This document shows, in pieces, positions 16,337 through 23,061 of a DNA stretch of 64,000 bases. The notes under the pieces were generated by a model, which had not been told where the DNA came from, ran no database searches, and worked only from the letters and a program-made list of their open reading frames with translations. Source of the DNA: Thermoproteota archaeon (GTDB taxonomy: Archaea > Korarchaeota > Korarchaeia > Korarchaeales > Korarchaeaceae). The position numbers were made by a program, and so were the translations under genes. Numbering within the stretch: position 1 is the first letter of the stretch; every line of letters begins with the position of its first letter. The stretch spans positions 1 through 64,000 of the forward strand of contig JAOZFG010000003.1 in the NCBI GenBank assembly GCA_027491435.1, given 5' to 3'.

Positions 16337-17017
16337 TTATGACTTTAAAAGCCCCAGGGCTATGATAGGATCGCCTAATATCATCGAGAGAACATGGCCG
16401 ACCAATATCAAGGGTATCAGTGGGTAGGCAGGAGCTACCCAGCCGGTAGCGTTTACGTCTTTGTCAGGGAGAGGGGAAGTTATTGCTGATAACAAGAACT
16501 TCCTCCTACCTCTCTCATCCAACCTCTCAGCAGGTACGTCACCAAGCCCTCTTTTCTTAGGAGACAAGAAGAGAAGAGCTAGAGCTTTCCTCCAAAATGG
16601 TTCATCAAACCCTTCCATGAGGGAAGGGTCTTTGCTTATTTCGTATAAGTTCAGAGTTAGTTGCAGGAGGGGAACGAACAGCAGAAGTAGCTTTGAGTAT
16701 ATGAACGTGGCGAAGGCAGGGATTATGGGAGACTCTACGCAGTTAGGGTAACAGGGAGTCATTACAGCTAAGGTTAGGTAGGCTAGGATGTCTGCCTCGC
16801 CCATCAGCTTCCACCTCCAAGACAGGAGGAGGATTAGACCTAGGGGGGTGAACTTAAACAGGTACCTGATTGGGTCTCCTCTGAAGAGCAGGACGTCCAG
16901 TAAGAGCCCTAAAATGGAGCCGACGATCCAGGGAGTATCGGGTATCAGGCGTTGCTTTAGGTCGTAATAAGTGGCTATCCCTAGCACTATAAAGGAGGCG
17001 ATCCACTGTATCATCAT
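16337..17017 (-). CDS. Type IV prepilin peptidase (aspartic, A24 family)
   Basis: A 226-residue membrane protein of the PibD/FlaK/TadV type that cleaves class III signal peptides of pilins at the cytoplasmic face. The two catalytic aspartates are visible: one in YYDLKQRLIPD (about residue 19), after the first helix, and one in the GxxD motif GEADILAYL (about residue 75). Further hydrophobic helices cover ~95-130 and the C-terminus (YPLIPLILVGHVLSMILG). It is the processing enzyme expected for the pilin-like proteins encoded at 9.3-14.7 kb. Two adjacent ATGs exist at 17017 and 17014, with AGGGGGTT upstream. Confidence 0.85.
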   Translation of the reverse strand: MMIQWIASFIVLGIATYYDLKQRLIPDTPWIVGSILGLLLDVLLFRGDPIRYLFKFTPLGLILLLSWRWKLMGEADILAYLTLAVMTPCYPNCVESPIIPAFATFIYSKLLLLFVPLLQLTLNLYEISKDPSLMEGFDEPFWRKALALLFLSPKKRGLGDVPAERLDERGRRKFLLSAITSPLPDKDVNATGWVAPAYPLIPLILVGHVLSMILGDPIIALGLLKS

Positions 17018-17090
17018 AACCCCCTAACGGTATATTACAGGCATCGCCGGCCCTTTTATAATTCTGCGTTTAGAAAGTGAGGGGGGCTCT

Positions 17091-17555
17091 TTGAGGAGTA
17101 AGAAAGTAGTCATACTGGGCGACCCCGGAGTTGGAAAGACTACTTTAGCGAAGAGGTTGTCGGAGAAGGCGTTTAAAGAGGTTAACATGACTGTCGGGAT
17201 AGAATTCCATAAAGTGAAAGAAGAAAACTTGCTTTTATGGGATCTAGCAGGCCAAGAGAAGTTCGTGGAGGTTCTCAAGGAGCTTGCCTCCGACAGAGCT
17301 GACTTATTCATTATAGTGGCCGACTCAACGAGCCCCAGGACTTTCGAGAGCGTGTTAGAAAGGTGGATTAAAATAGTAGACAAAAAGAGGACTATACTCG
17401 TCGTGAACAAAGTGGACCTGGCAGAACCCAATGATGAAGACTTAAACATGCTTAGAAAGCTCTCAGTCCCCTTGGTCAAATGCTCTTCAAAGACTGGTGA
17501 AGGTTTGAAAGATCTGATGATGATCATAAAAGGTTACCTATCAGATAACAAGTAA
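17091..17555 (+). CDS. Ras/Rab-like small GTPase
   Basis: A 154-residue single-domain GTPase with the full Ras-superfamily set: G1 GDPGVGKT (9-16), a G2-like Thr in MTVGIEF, G3 WDLAGQE (about 46-52), G4 NKVD (about 104-107) and G5 SSKTGEG (about 127). WDLAGQE closely matches the eukaryotic Rab/Ras switch II (WDTAGQE) rather than bacterial Era/Obg types. There is no C-terminal prenylation Cys and no membrane segment. The TTG start at 17091 follows GAGGGGGGCTC, with CCCTTTTATAA as promoter. It is divergent from the prepilin peptidase gene by 73 bp, suggesting a link to the surface machinery. A role like bacterial MglA in pilus control is conceivable. Confidence 0.85.
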   Translation: MRSKKVVILGDPGVGKTTLAKRLSEKAFKEVNMTVGIEFHKVKEENLLLWDLAGQEKFVEVLKELASDRADLFIIVADSTSPRTFESVLERWIKIVDKKRTILVVNKVDLAEPNDEDLNMLRKLSVPLVKCSSKTGEGLKDLMMIIKGYLSDNK

Positions 17556-17981
17556 TTTTCAGTGATGGAGTTTAAATTGACATCTCTCATATCTTTACAC
17601 TTTGAGGAGACTCCAATACTGCCTTTTGAACTGGCTCTTAAGCCTTAAGACAGCATTCCCTCGGCCCTATGTCATCTATCGTTCTATTTCGTCATGGTTC
17701 CGTCCAATAACCCTCCACCACTAACTAAATTACACGACCTATCTGAAGCTTCCTCGTCTTTGGGTAACCTTGAGCACGTTACTATCTCCTATAACTTCCT
17801 AGTTCCCCTGAACTCAACACTCTTTGCCTAGCCTAGGAACGCTTTACCCTTAAATCATCTTGCTTCTCCCTAAGGCCCCTCAACCATCCCGCGGCGAGGT
17901 TATAATGAGGGCCAATTTATTCATTTAATGAAAAGAAATTTAACATAAATAGATATATGGTAGGTTTTCCTATATCAGTAG
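17556..17981. other. Pyrimidine-rich gap with promoter at its right end
   Basis: No coding frame or RNA gene is recognised. Most of it is C/T-rich on the plus strand. The last ~60 bases turn AT-rich and contain AGATATAT (about 17951-17958), placed about 26 bases before the ATG at 17982, consistent with a leaderless promoter. Confidence 0.4.
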
Positions 17982-18557
17982 ATGTGCCTGGATGAAGTAA
18001 GAGAATGGCCCGATAGAAAGGGGGTGCTTTACGCCGAGGTGAACGTGCCTGAGTTCGGAAAAGTGGTGTTGAAGGACGTGGTGATAATGTCTACCAGGTG
18101 GTGGTCGGACTTCATGTCAGGGATCTCCGTCATCTTCGGGGACAAGGCTTTGAGGCCCATTCTCTACTATTCAGCCTATCGGCTAATGAAGCAGCACAAC
18201 CAGAGGGGGCTCATCAGGAAGATTAGAGAGTACGCTGACATTGACTCCCCTGAGGCCAGGAGGAGGATGTTCCACGTCGCCTCTGAGGTTTTCGCTTGTC
18301 TGGGCTTCGGTAGGATAGAAGGGGTGGAGATTGATGAGAACCACATAAGGGCTGTGGTGAAGGAATCTTTTGAGGCTAGAGGGAGAAAGTCCTCATCTCC
18401 CGTGTGTCACTTCGTGGCTGGAGTCATAGCAGCCCTAATAGAAGACATTTACGGCCTTAGAATAGGCCCTGTAAGGGAGGAGAGGTGTTCAGCCATGGGA
18501 TCTGAATCCTGCCTCTTCGTCGCAGAGCTCATGGAGGAGAGACCCCATGAGGGTTGA
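17982..18557 (+). CDS. V4R-domain protein
   Basis: A 191-residue soluble protein. The C-terminal half carries the V4R (4-vinyl reductase-like) pattern: VCHFVAGVIAALIEDIYG, then VREERCSAMGSESCLFVAEL with its spaced cysteines. V4R domains bind small hydrophobic molecules or cofactors and often serve as sensors; the N-terminal ~80 residues match the family's helical dimer part. Its final codons overlap the start of the radical SAM-HTH gene by 11 bp, so the two are translated together. They sit immediately upstream of the CO dehydrogenase operon, which suggests a signal-sensing role in its control. The ligand is unknown. Confidence 0.75.
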   Translation: MCLDEVREWPDRKGVLYAEVNVPEFGKVVLKDVVIMSTRWWSDFMSGISVIFGDKALRPILYYSAYRLMKQHNQRGLIRKIREYADIDSPEARRRMFHVASEVFACLGFGRIEGVEIDENHIRAVVKESFEARGRKSSSPVCHFVAGVIAALIEDIYGLRIGPVREERCSAMGSESCLFVAELMEERPHEG

Positions 18558-19662
18558 GTCAGCCACTTTAGTCGTGAGGTCTGTAGGGAGGTGCTACCTT
18601 TCCTGTCCCTTTTGTCCCTGGAAGCTAAACAACTCGAGCTTTTTGGATAGATCCTCCCTGGAGGTAACGGTAGATGCGCTGATAGGCTCCATGTTTAAGC
18701 CCGACACCTACTTCATTTGTCCCGACCCCCTAGCCCATCCCGGCCTTGGAGAGTTAATCCAGACTGTTAGGGAGAGGAGGCTCCACGTGACCGTGTTCGT
18801 CCCCGCTTCCACAAGGGTTAGGGAAGTTAACTGGTCAAACCTTCTGAAGGCCGACCAGATCTTCCTATTTTCCTATAATGGCGATGAGCTTTTCGAAGCA
18901 GGTCCCCTGATAAGGTACCTGCTCATGAAGGGGGTCAGCGTTAAGTTAATGGCATTCGTTGTTCCCGGCATGAAACTCGACGAATTCGAGTCAATCATGG
19001 CTTATGCCCAGAGGAGAGGGCTGGAGCTCTGGGCCTCCCTGCCCATACTCTGCCCGATCTCAGAGTGCCCCATAAATCTAGTTAAATTGATGAAATCCTG
19101 GGGGTTCCACGTCACCGAGCCTATAGGGGAGTTCATGAGCGTTTACATGGTCAGAATGGCCTTCAAGGGGGATTACCCAGTTAGGGTCGTAGAGGGTCCC
19201 ATGTGTAGGAAGGACTGTAGGCTCCTCTTCTTAGATTCCAACGGGCTAGTCGGCAAGTGCCCAGCCAGCACTTTTCTAGGCATCTCTTCACCGCTTGAAT
19301 TCGCTGCTGTAGTCAGGAAGGGATGCACCAGGGTAGGGGAGAAGGTCAAGTACTCTTTCGTGACTTCGGTGAAGCTTGTCACCAGTGAAGGGGCCGAAAT
19401 CGATGAAAGGGATCTAGACCTACTCGCCTTATTGGAAGAAGTGGGTAGTTTAAGTAGCGCAGCGAAGATGCTGGGGGTTTCAACCCCTTCCGTGCTCAGG
19501 AGGGTAAGGAAGGTGGAGGAACTCCTAGGAATGAGGTTGTTGGTAAGTAGGAGGGGTGGAGTTGATAGAGGAGGTGTATTCCTAACACCTGAGGCTAGGG
19601 AACTCATAACCAAGTACAAGTCGGTGAAGTCCACCAGCAGCGTCCTCTCCAAGTTCACCTAA
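18547..19662 (+). CDS. Radical SAM protein fused to a ModE-like HTH domain
   Basis: A 371-residue protein. Residues 18-25 hold the radical SAM cluster motif CYLSCPFC (CX3CX2C). A partial TIM-barrel-like region follows, then extra cysteines (ILCPISEC, MCRKDC, KCPAS at about 160-240) like an auxiliary-cluster/SPASM region. Residues ~280-360 are a winged helix: LALLEEVGSLSSAAKMLGVS, then LGMRLLVSRRGGVDRGGVFLTPEARELI. Its wing and GG.GG..LTP end closely resemble the ModE/LysR DNA-binding domain. Fusion of radical SAM and ModE-type HTH is unusual. A perfect inverted repeat starts at the base after its stop, in front of cooF, so it may regulate the CO dehydrogenase operon. Confidence 0.8.
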   Translation: MRVESATLVVRSVGRCYLSCPFCPWKLNNSSFLDRSSLEVTVDALIGSMFKPDTYFICPDPLAHPGLGELIQTVRERRLHVTVFVPASTRVREVNWSNLLKADQIFLFSYNGDELFEAGPLIRYLLMKGVSVKLMAFVVPGMKLDEFESIMAYAQRRGLELWASLPILCPISECPINLVKLMKSWGFHVTEPIGEFMSVYMVRMAFKGDYPVRVVEGPMCRKDCRLLFLDSNGLVGKCPASTFLGISSPLEFAAVVRKGCTRVGEKVKYSFVTSVKLVTSEGAEIDERDLDLLALLEEVGSLSSAAKMLGVSTPSVLRRVRKVEELLGMRLLVSRRGGVDRGGVFLTPEARELITKYKSVKSTSSVLSKFT

Positions 19663-19685
19663 CGTTTTAACCTAGTGTTAAAACG
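19663..19685. promoter_or_regulatory. Perfect 9-bp inverted repeat, candidate operator
   Basis: CGTTTTAAC and GTTAAAACG flank a 5-base spacer, directly after the stop codon of the radical SAM-HTH gene and about 55 bases upstream of the likely cooF TATA box. The size and the CGTT...AACG ends resemble ModE-type dyads, consistent with the ModE-like HTH encoded next to it. The position would suit an activator. It could also be a terminator-like hairpin. Confidence 0.5.
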
Positions 19686-19718
19686 GGTCGTGATGCGTCT
19701 TTTATTGTTATAATATCG

Positions 19719-19738
19719 GAACAATTATTAAAATGTTC
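19719..19738. promoter_or_regulatory. cooF promoter: TATA box inside a GAACA-N10-TGTTC dyad
   Basis: TTATTAAAA (about 19726-19734) lies about 32 bases before the TTG start of cooF and is flanked by GAACA (19719-19723) and TGTTC (19734-19738). A protein bound to this dyad would cover the TATA box, as expected for a repressor site. The leader then carries the ribosome site AGGGGGT at 19752-19758. Confidence 0.45.
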
Positions 19739-19761
19739 GACTAAGGTGTTCAGGGGGTAAG

Positions 19762-20343
19762 TTGGAAGCGGTGACGATTCCGGAGTACTTGATTTACGTC
19801 GACCCATCCCGATGCGTCGGATGTAGGAGTTGCGAATTAGCCTGTGCTGTAGAGCACTCGTCATCCAAGACCCTTTACGGTGCAATAGCTGAGCTCCCCC
19901 CTCCCAGGCCTAGGACCAAGGTGATTCCAGCTGACGGAATATACGTGCCCATGAGGTGCATGCACTGCGATCCCGCTCCCTGCGTCGAGGCTTGTCCTAC
20001 AGGTTCCATGCACAAAACTGAGGAGGGGTTCGTGATATCCAACCCGAGGAAGTGTATAGGTTGTAGAACCTGTTTGCTAGCCTGTCCCTTCGGACATCCC
20101 AGCTACAGCAGTGAGAACAAGGTGATCAAGTGCGACCACTGTGTTGACAGGATTAGGGCGGGCCTTCCTCCTGCCTGCGTTGAAGCTTGTCCAACCGGGG
20201 CTTTAAGGTATGGTAGGGCCGAAGAACTGTTGGACGAGGAGAAGAGGAGGCGCGCTTTGGAGCTCATTCTGGGACTAGGCGAGGGAGGGGTCGTGTACAG
20301 AAAGGCCAGGGAAGGTGCTCTGCACGCCCTTCTAGGGAGGTGA
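19762..20343 (+). CDS. cooF: CooF-like ferredoxin for CO dehydrogenase
   Basis: A 193-residue polyferredoxin with four [4Fe-4S] binding runs: CVGCRSCELAC (about 14-24), CMHCDPAPCVEAC, CIGCRTCLLAC, and CDHC plus CVEACPTG. This is the CooF/HycB/DmsB arrangement. CooF takes electrons from the CO dehydrogenase CooS, whose gene begins 4 bp after this stop. The TTG at 19762 is chosen because AGGGGGT lies 4-10 bases before it and the family N-terminus (IYVDPSRCVGC) follows. First gene of the CO operon. Confidence 0.9.
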   Translation: MEAVTIPEYLIYVDPSRCVGCRSCELACAVEHSSSKTLYGAIAELPPPRPRTKVIPADGIYVPMRCMHCDPAPCVEACPTGSMHKTEEGFVISNPRKCIGCRTCLLACPFGHPSYSSENKVIKCDHCVDRIRAGLPPACVEACPTGALRYGRAEELLDEEKRRRALELILGLGEGGVVYRKAREGALHALLGR

Positions 20344-20347
20344 TGGT

Positions 20348-22273
20348 TTGGAGGAGAGAATTTATGAGAGGTTAATGAAGGCCTCCAGGAGGGAGTTCTA
20401 CGAGGGAGTTTCCTCCGACCCCACCGTCCCTCAGCTACTTGAGAAGGCCGAAAGGGATAAGATAGAGACTGTTTGGCACAGGTACCTAGCACAACAACCC
20501 CAGTGCGGTTTCGGCCTTCTGGGGGTGTGCTGCAGGAACTGCAACATGGGCCCCTGCAGGATAGACCCCTTCGGCTACGGCCCACAGAAGGGGGTTTGTG
20601 GGGCCACCGCCGATACTATAGTGGCGAGGAACCTGATGAGGATGCTGGCTGCTGGGGCTGCCGCCCATAGCGATCACGCTAGGGACATAGCTGAGGTGTT
20701 CATGGGCATACCGGAGGGTTGGGCCAAGGATTACGGGATAAATGACAGGGAGAAGTTGGTGGCCGTGGCCGAAAGGCTGGGCATCGAGACCGACGGCAAG
20801 GATGAAAAGGAGATAGCTAGAGAGATAGCTGAAATAGCTTTAATGGAGTTTGGTAAGCCTGGAGAAGATCCCCTTAAGTTCCTAGAAGCCTATGCTCCTG
20901 AGAAAAGGAAGGAGGTTTGGAAGAAGCTCGGGATAACTCCCAGGGCCATAGATAGGGAAGTGACGGAAATGATGCACAGGACTCACATGGGGGTGGACGC
21001 TGACCCACTTAGCTTGATAGCTCATGGGCTTAGAACGGCCCTAGCTGACGGGTGGAGCGGCTCCCTAATGGCAACCGAGTTGAGCGACATAATGTTCGGT
21101 ACCCCGAAGCCGATCAAGGTCTGGGCCAACCTGGGAGTGCTTAGAGAGGATGCGGTCAACATAATGGTTCATGGGCACAACCCCGTATTGTCCATGAAGA
21201 TAGTAGAGGCTGCCAAGGATCCGGAGCTCAACGAGTTAGCCAAAAAGCTGGGGGCCACTGGAGGAATAAACGTTGTCGGAATGTGTTGCACGGGAAATGA
21301 GGTCTTAGTGAGACTAGGTATTCCGGTAGCGGGCAACCTTTTGCAGCAAGAGTTGGCCATAATAACAGGGGCCCTTGAGGCTGTAGTGGTGGACTACCAG
21401 TGCATAATGCCTGCCCTGGTTGACGTTGCCTCCTGCTACCACACCAAGGTCATAACCACAGAGCCAAAGACCCATATCCCCGGGGCCTTACACATAGAGT
21501 TCGACAAGGCCAACGCCCTGGAGACCGCCAAGGAGATAGTGAGAGTCGCCGTGGAAAACTTCCCCAACAGGAGAAAGGACAGGGTTTTCATCCCTAAGGA
21601 GAAGATGGAAGCAGTAGTGGGCTTCAGCGTTGAGGCCATACTTAAAGCCTTAGGAGGCACCTTAAAGCCGCTGGCTGAGGCTTTGAAGGTCGGAAAGATT
21701 AAGGGGATAGCTGGGGTGGTCGGTTGCACCAACCCGAAGACAAGACACGATTACAGCCACGTCACAATAACTAAGGAGCTCATAAAGAACGACGTGCTGG
21801 TGGTGGGCACCGGTTGCTGGGCTATCACCATGAGTAAGGCCGGGTTGTTCAAGCCGGAAGCCGCTGAGTTGGCCGGTCCTGGGCTAAAGGAGGTGTGTAA
21901 GTCTCTGGGTATACCTCCAGCGCTTCACATGGGGAGCTGCGTCGACTGTTCGAGGATGTTAGTGGCTATAGCTGCCCTAGCTGACTACTTCGGGGTGGAC
22001 ATGTCCGATCTGCCCGTGGTGGGATCGGCTCCAGAGTGGATGAGCGAGAAGGCCGTCTCTATAGGGGCTTATTTCGTAGCCTCAGGGGTTCCCGTTCACC
22101 TAGGGACGGTGCCTCCAGTCTTGGGAAGCAAGAGGGTTGTGGAGATACTTACCGAGGAAGCTGAGAAGCTTGTAGGAGGTAAGTTCTTTGTTGAAACTGA
22201 CCCGAAGAAGGCAGCTGAGGCTATGCTGAACATAATAATTGAGAAGAGGAAGAGGTTGGGCTGGCCTGTCTAA
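20348..22273 (+). CDS. cooS: Ni-dependent CO dehydrogenase catalytic subunit
   Basis: A 641-residue CooS-type anaerobic CO dehydrogenase (CO + H2O to CO2 + 2e- + 2H+). Near residue 50 the B/D-cluster motif GVCCRNCNMGPCRI is complete. C-cluster regions are present as MCCTGNEVL, VVDYQCIMPALVDVAS, GVVGCTNPKT, VGTGCWAITMSKAG and MGSCVDCSRM. Length and motifs match the monofunctional CooS/Cdh class, not the archaeal acetyl-CoA synthase CdhA, and no ACS gene is nearby. The start is a TTG after GGAGGTGAT, 4 bp beyond cooF. Electrons should leave through CooF to the Hdr module encoded downstream. Confidence 0.95.
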   Translation: MEERIYERLMKASRREFYEGVSSDPTVPQLLEKAERDKIETVWHRYLAQQPQCGFGLLGVCCRNCNMGPCRIDPFGYGPQKGVCGATADTIVARNLMRMLAAGAAAHSDHARDIAEVFMGIPEGWAKDYGINDREKLVAVAERLGIETDGKDEKEIAREIAEIALMEFGKPGEDPLKFLEAYAPEKRKEVWKKLGITPRAIDREVTEMMHRTHMGVDADPLSLIAHGLRTALADGWSGSLMATELSDIMFGTPKPIKVWANLGVLREDAVNIMVHGHNPVLSMKIVEAAKDPELNELAKKLGATGGINVVGMCCTGNEVLVRLGIPVAGNLLQQELAIITGALEAVVVDYQCIMPALVDVASCYHTKVITTEPKTHIPGALHIEFDKANALETAKEIVRVAVENFPNRRKDRVFIPKEKMEAVVGFSVEAILKALGGTLKPLAEALKVGKIKGIAGVVGCTNPKTRHDYSHVTITKELIKNDVLVVGTGCWAITMSKAGLFKPEAAELAGPGLKEVCKSLGIPPALHMGSCVDCSRMLVAIAALADYFGVDMSDLPVVGSAPEWMSEKAVSIGAYFVASGVPVHLGTVPPVLGSKRVVEILTEEAEKLVGGKFFVETDPKKAAEAMLNIIIEKRKRLGWPV

Positions 22274-22274
22274 A

Positions 22275-23057
22275 ATGCCCCTGAGAGTCCTTGTAGCTGG
22301 AAAGGGCGGGGTTGGTAAAACCACGATCTCAGCCCTCCTCTCATTTTTTCTCTCATCTCGAGGAAAGAGAGTCCTGGCGGTGGACACTGATTCAGTGCCT
22401 AACTTGGCTCTCGCCCTAGGACTACCCCAGGAGGTCGCCTCATCAATAACCCCCCTAGTCAGGGATGAAGGGCTCGTCGAGGAAAGGACCGGTGCTAGGC
22501 CCGGGCAGAGCTGGGGGGTCTTCTTCAGGCTTAACCCTAAGGTTGACGACCTGATCTCCAAGTACGGGATAAGGGTTAGGGATGGCCTAAACCTCCTGGT
22601 GGTGGGAAGCATCGACTCGGCGAAGCAAGGTTGCTTATGTCCCTCTATAGCGCTTGTTAAGGCGCTGTTAAGGCACATAATGCTTGAAGAGGGGGATGTC
22701 GTGGTCGTGGACGCCGAGGCAGGGGCTGAGGTCTTCGGAAGGGGACTAGCTGAGAACTTCGACCAGATGTTATGCGTCTCAGAGCCCACAGTCAAGTCCT
22801 TGGAGGTATCCAGGAAGCTCATCGAGATGGGTAAGCAGTTGGGCATAAGGGGGATCTCTCTAGTGGTCAACAAGTTCCGTGGGGGGGCTGAACTGGAGGA
22901 AAGGATAAAGAACACGTTTGACGTCGACGTCTACTTCATCCCCTATGATGAGAGCTTCCTTCAGGCTGAGATGGAAGGTAGAGGGGCAGACACCTATCCT
23001 AAAGACTCTCCAGGAGTTAAATCGGCTCATAAGATATTTCTAGAGCTCTTCGGGTGA
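22275..23057 (+). CDS. cooC: CooC-like nickel-insertion ATPase
   Basis: A 260-residue MinD-type P-loop ATPase that helps load nickel into the CO dehydrogenase C-cluster. The deviant Walker A AGKGGVGKTT is at residues 8-17. Also visible are VDTDSVPNLA, the CooC-type Cys pair region KQGCLCPS (CxC, expected metal site at the dimer interface) and VVVDAEAGAE (Walker B). The ATG at 22275 is one base after the cooS stop and begins with the family's MPLRVLVAGKGG. The reading frame extends 12 codons upstream within cooS, but that is not needed. Confidence 0.9.
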   Translation: MPLRVLVAGKGGVGKTTISALLSFFLSSRGKRVLAVDTDSVPNLALALGLPQEVASSITPLVRDEGLVEERTGARPGQSWGVFFRLNPKVDDLISKYGIRVRDGLNLLVVGSIDSAKQGCLCPSIALVKALLRHIMLEEGDVVVVDAEAGAEVFGRGLAENFDQMLCVSEPTVKSLEVSRKLIEMGKQLGIRGISLVVNKFRGGAELEERIKNTFDVDVYFIPYDESFLQAEMEGRGADTYPKDSPGVKSAHKIFLELFG

Positions 23058-23061
23058 TCTC

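Noticed and set aside
20103-20585. Long minus-strand frame across cooF and cooS
   Set aside because: The plus strand encodes two conserved enzymes with all cluster motifs. The antisense frame is an effect of codon bias.
20348-22273. CO dehydrogenase/acetyl-CoA synthase (Cdh) complex
   Set aside because: Motifs and length fit monofunctional CooS, and no cdhB-E genes are present in the window.
22239-22274. Extended N-terminus for cooC
   Set aside because: The 12 extra codons lie inside cooS. The ATG at 22275 gives the conserved family start.
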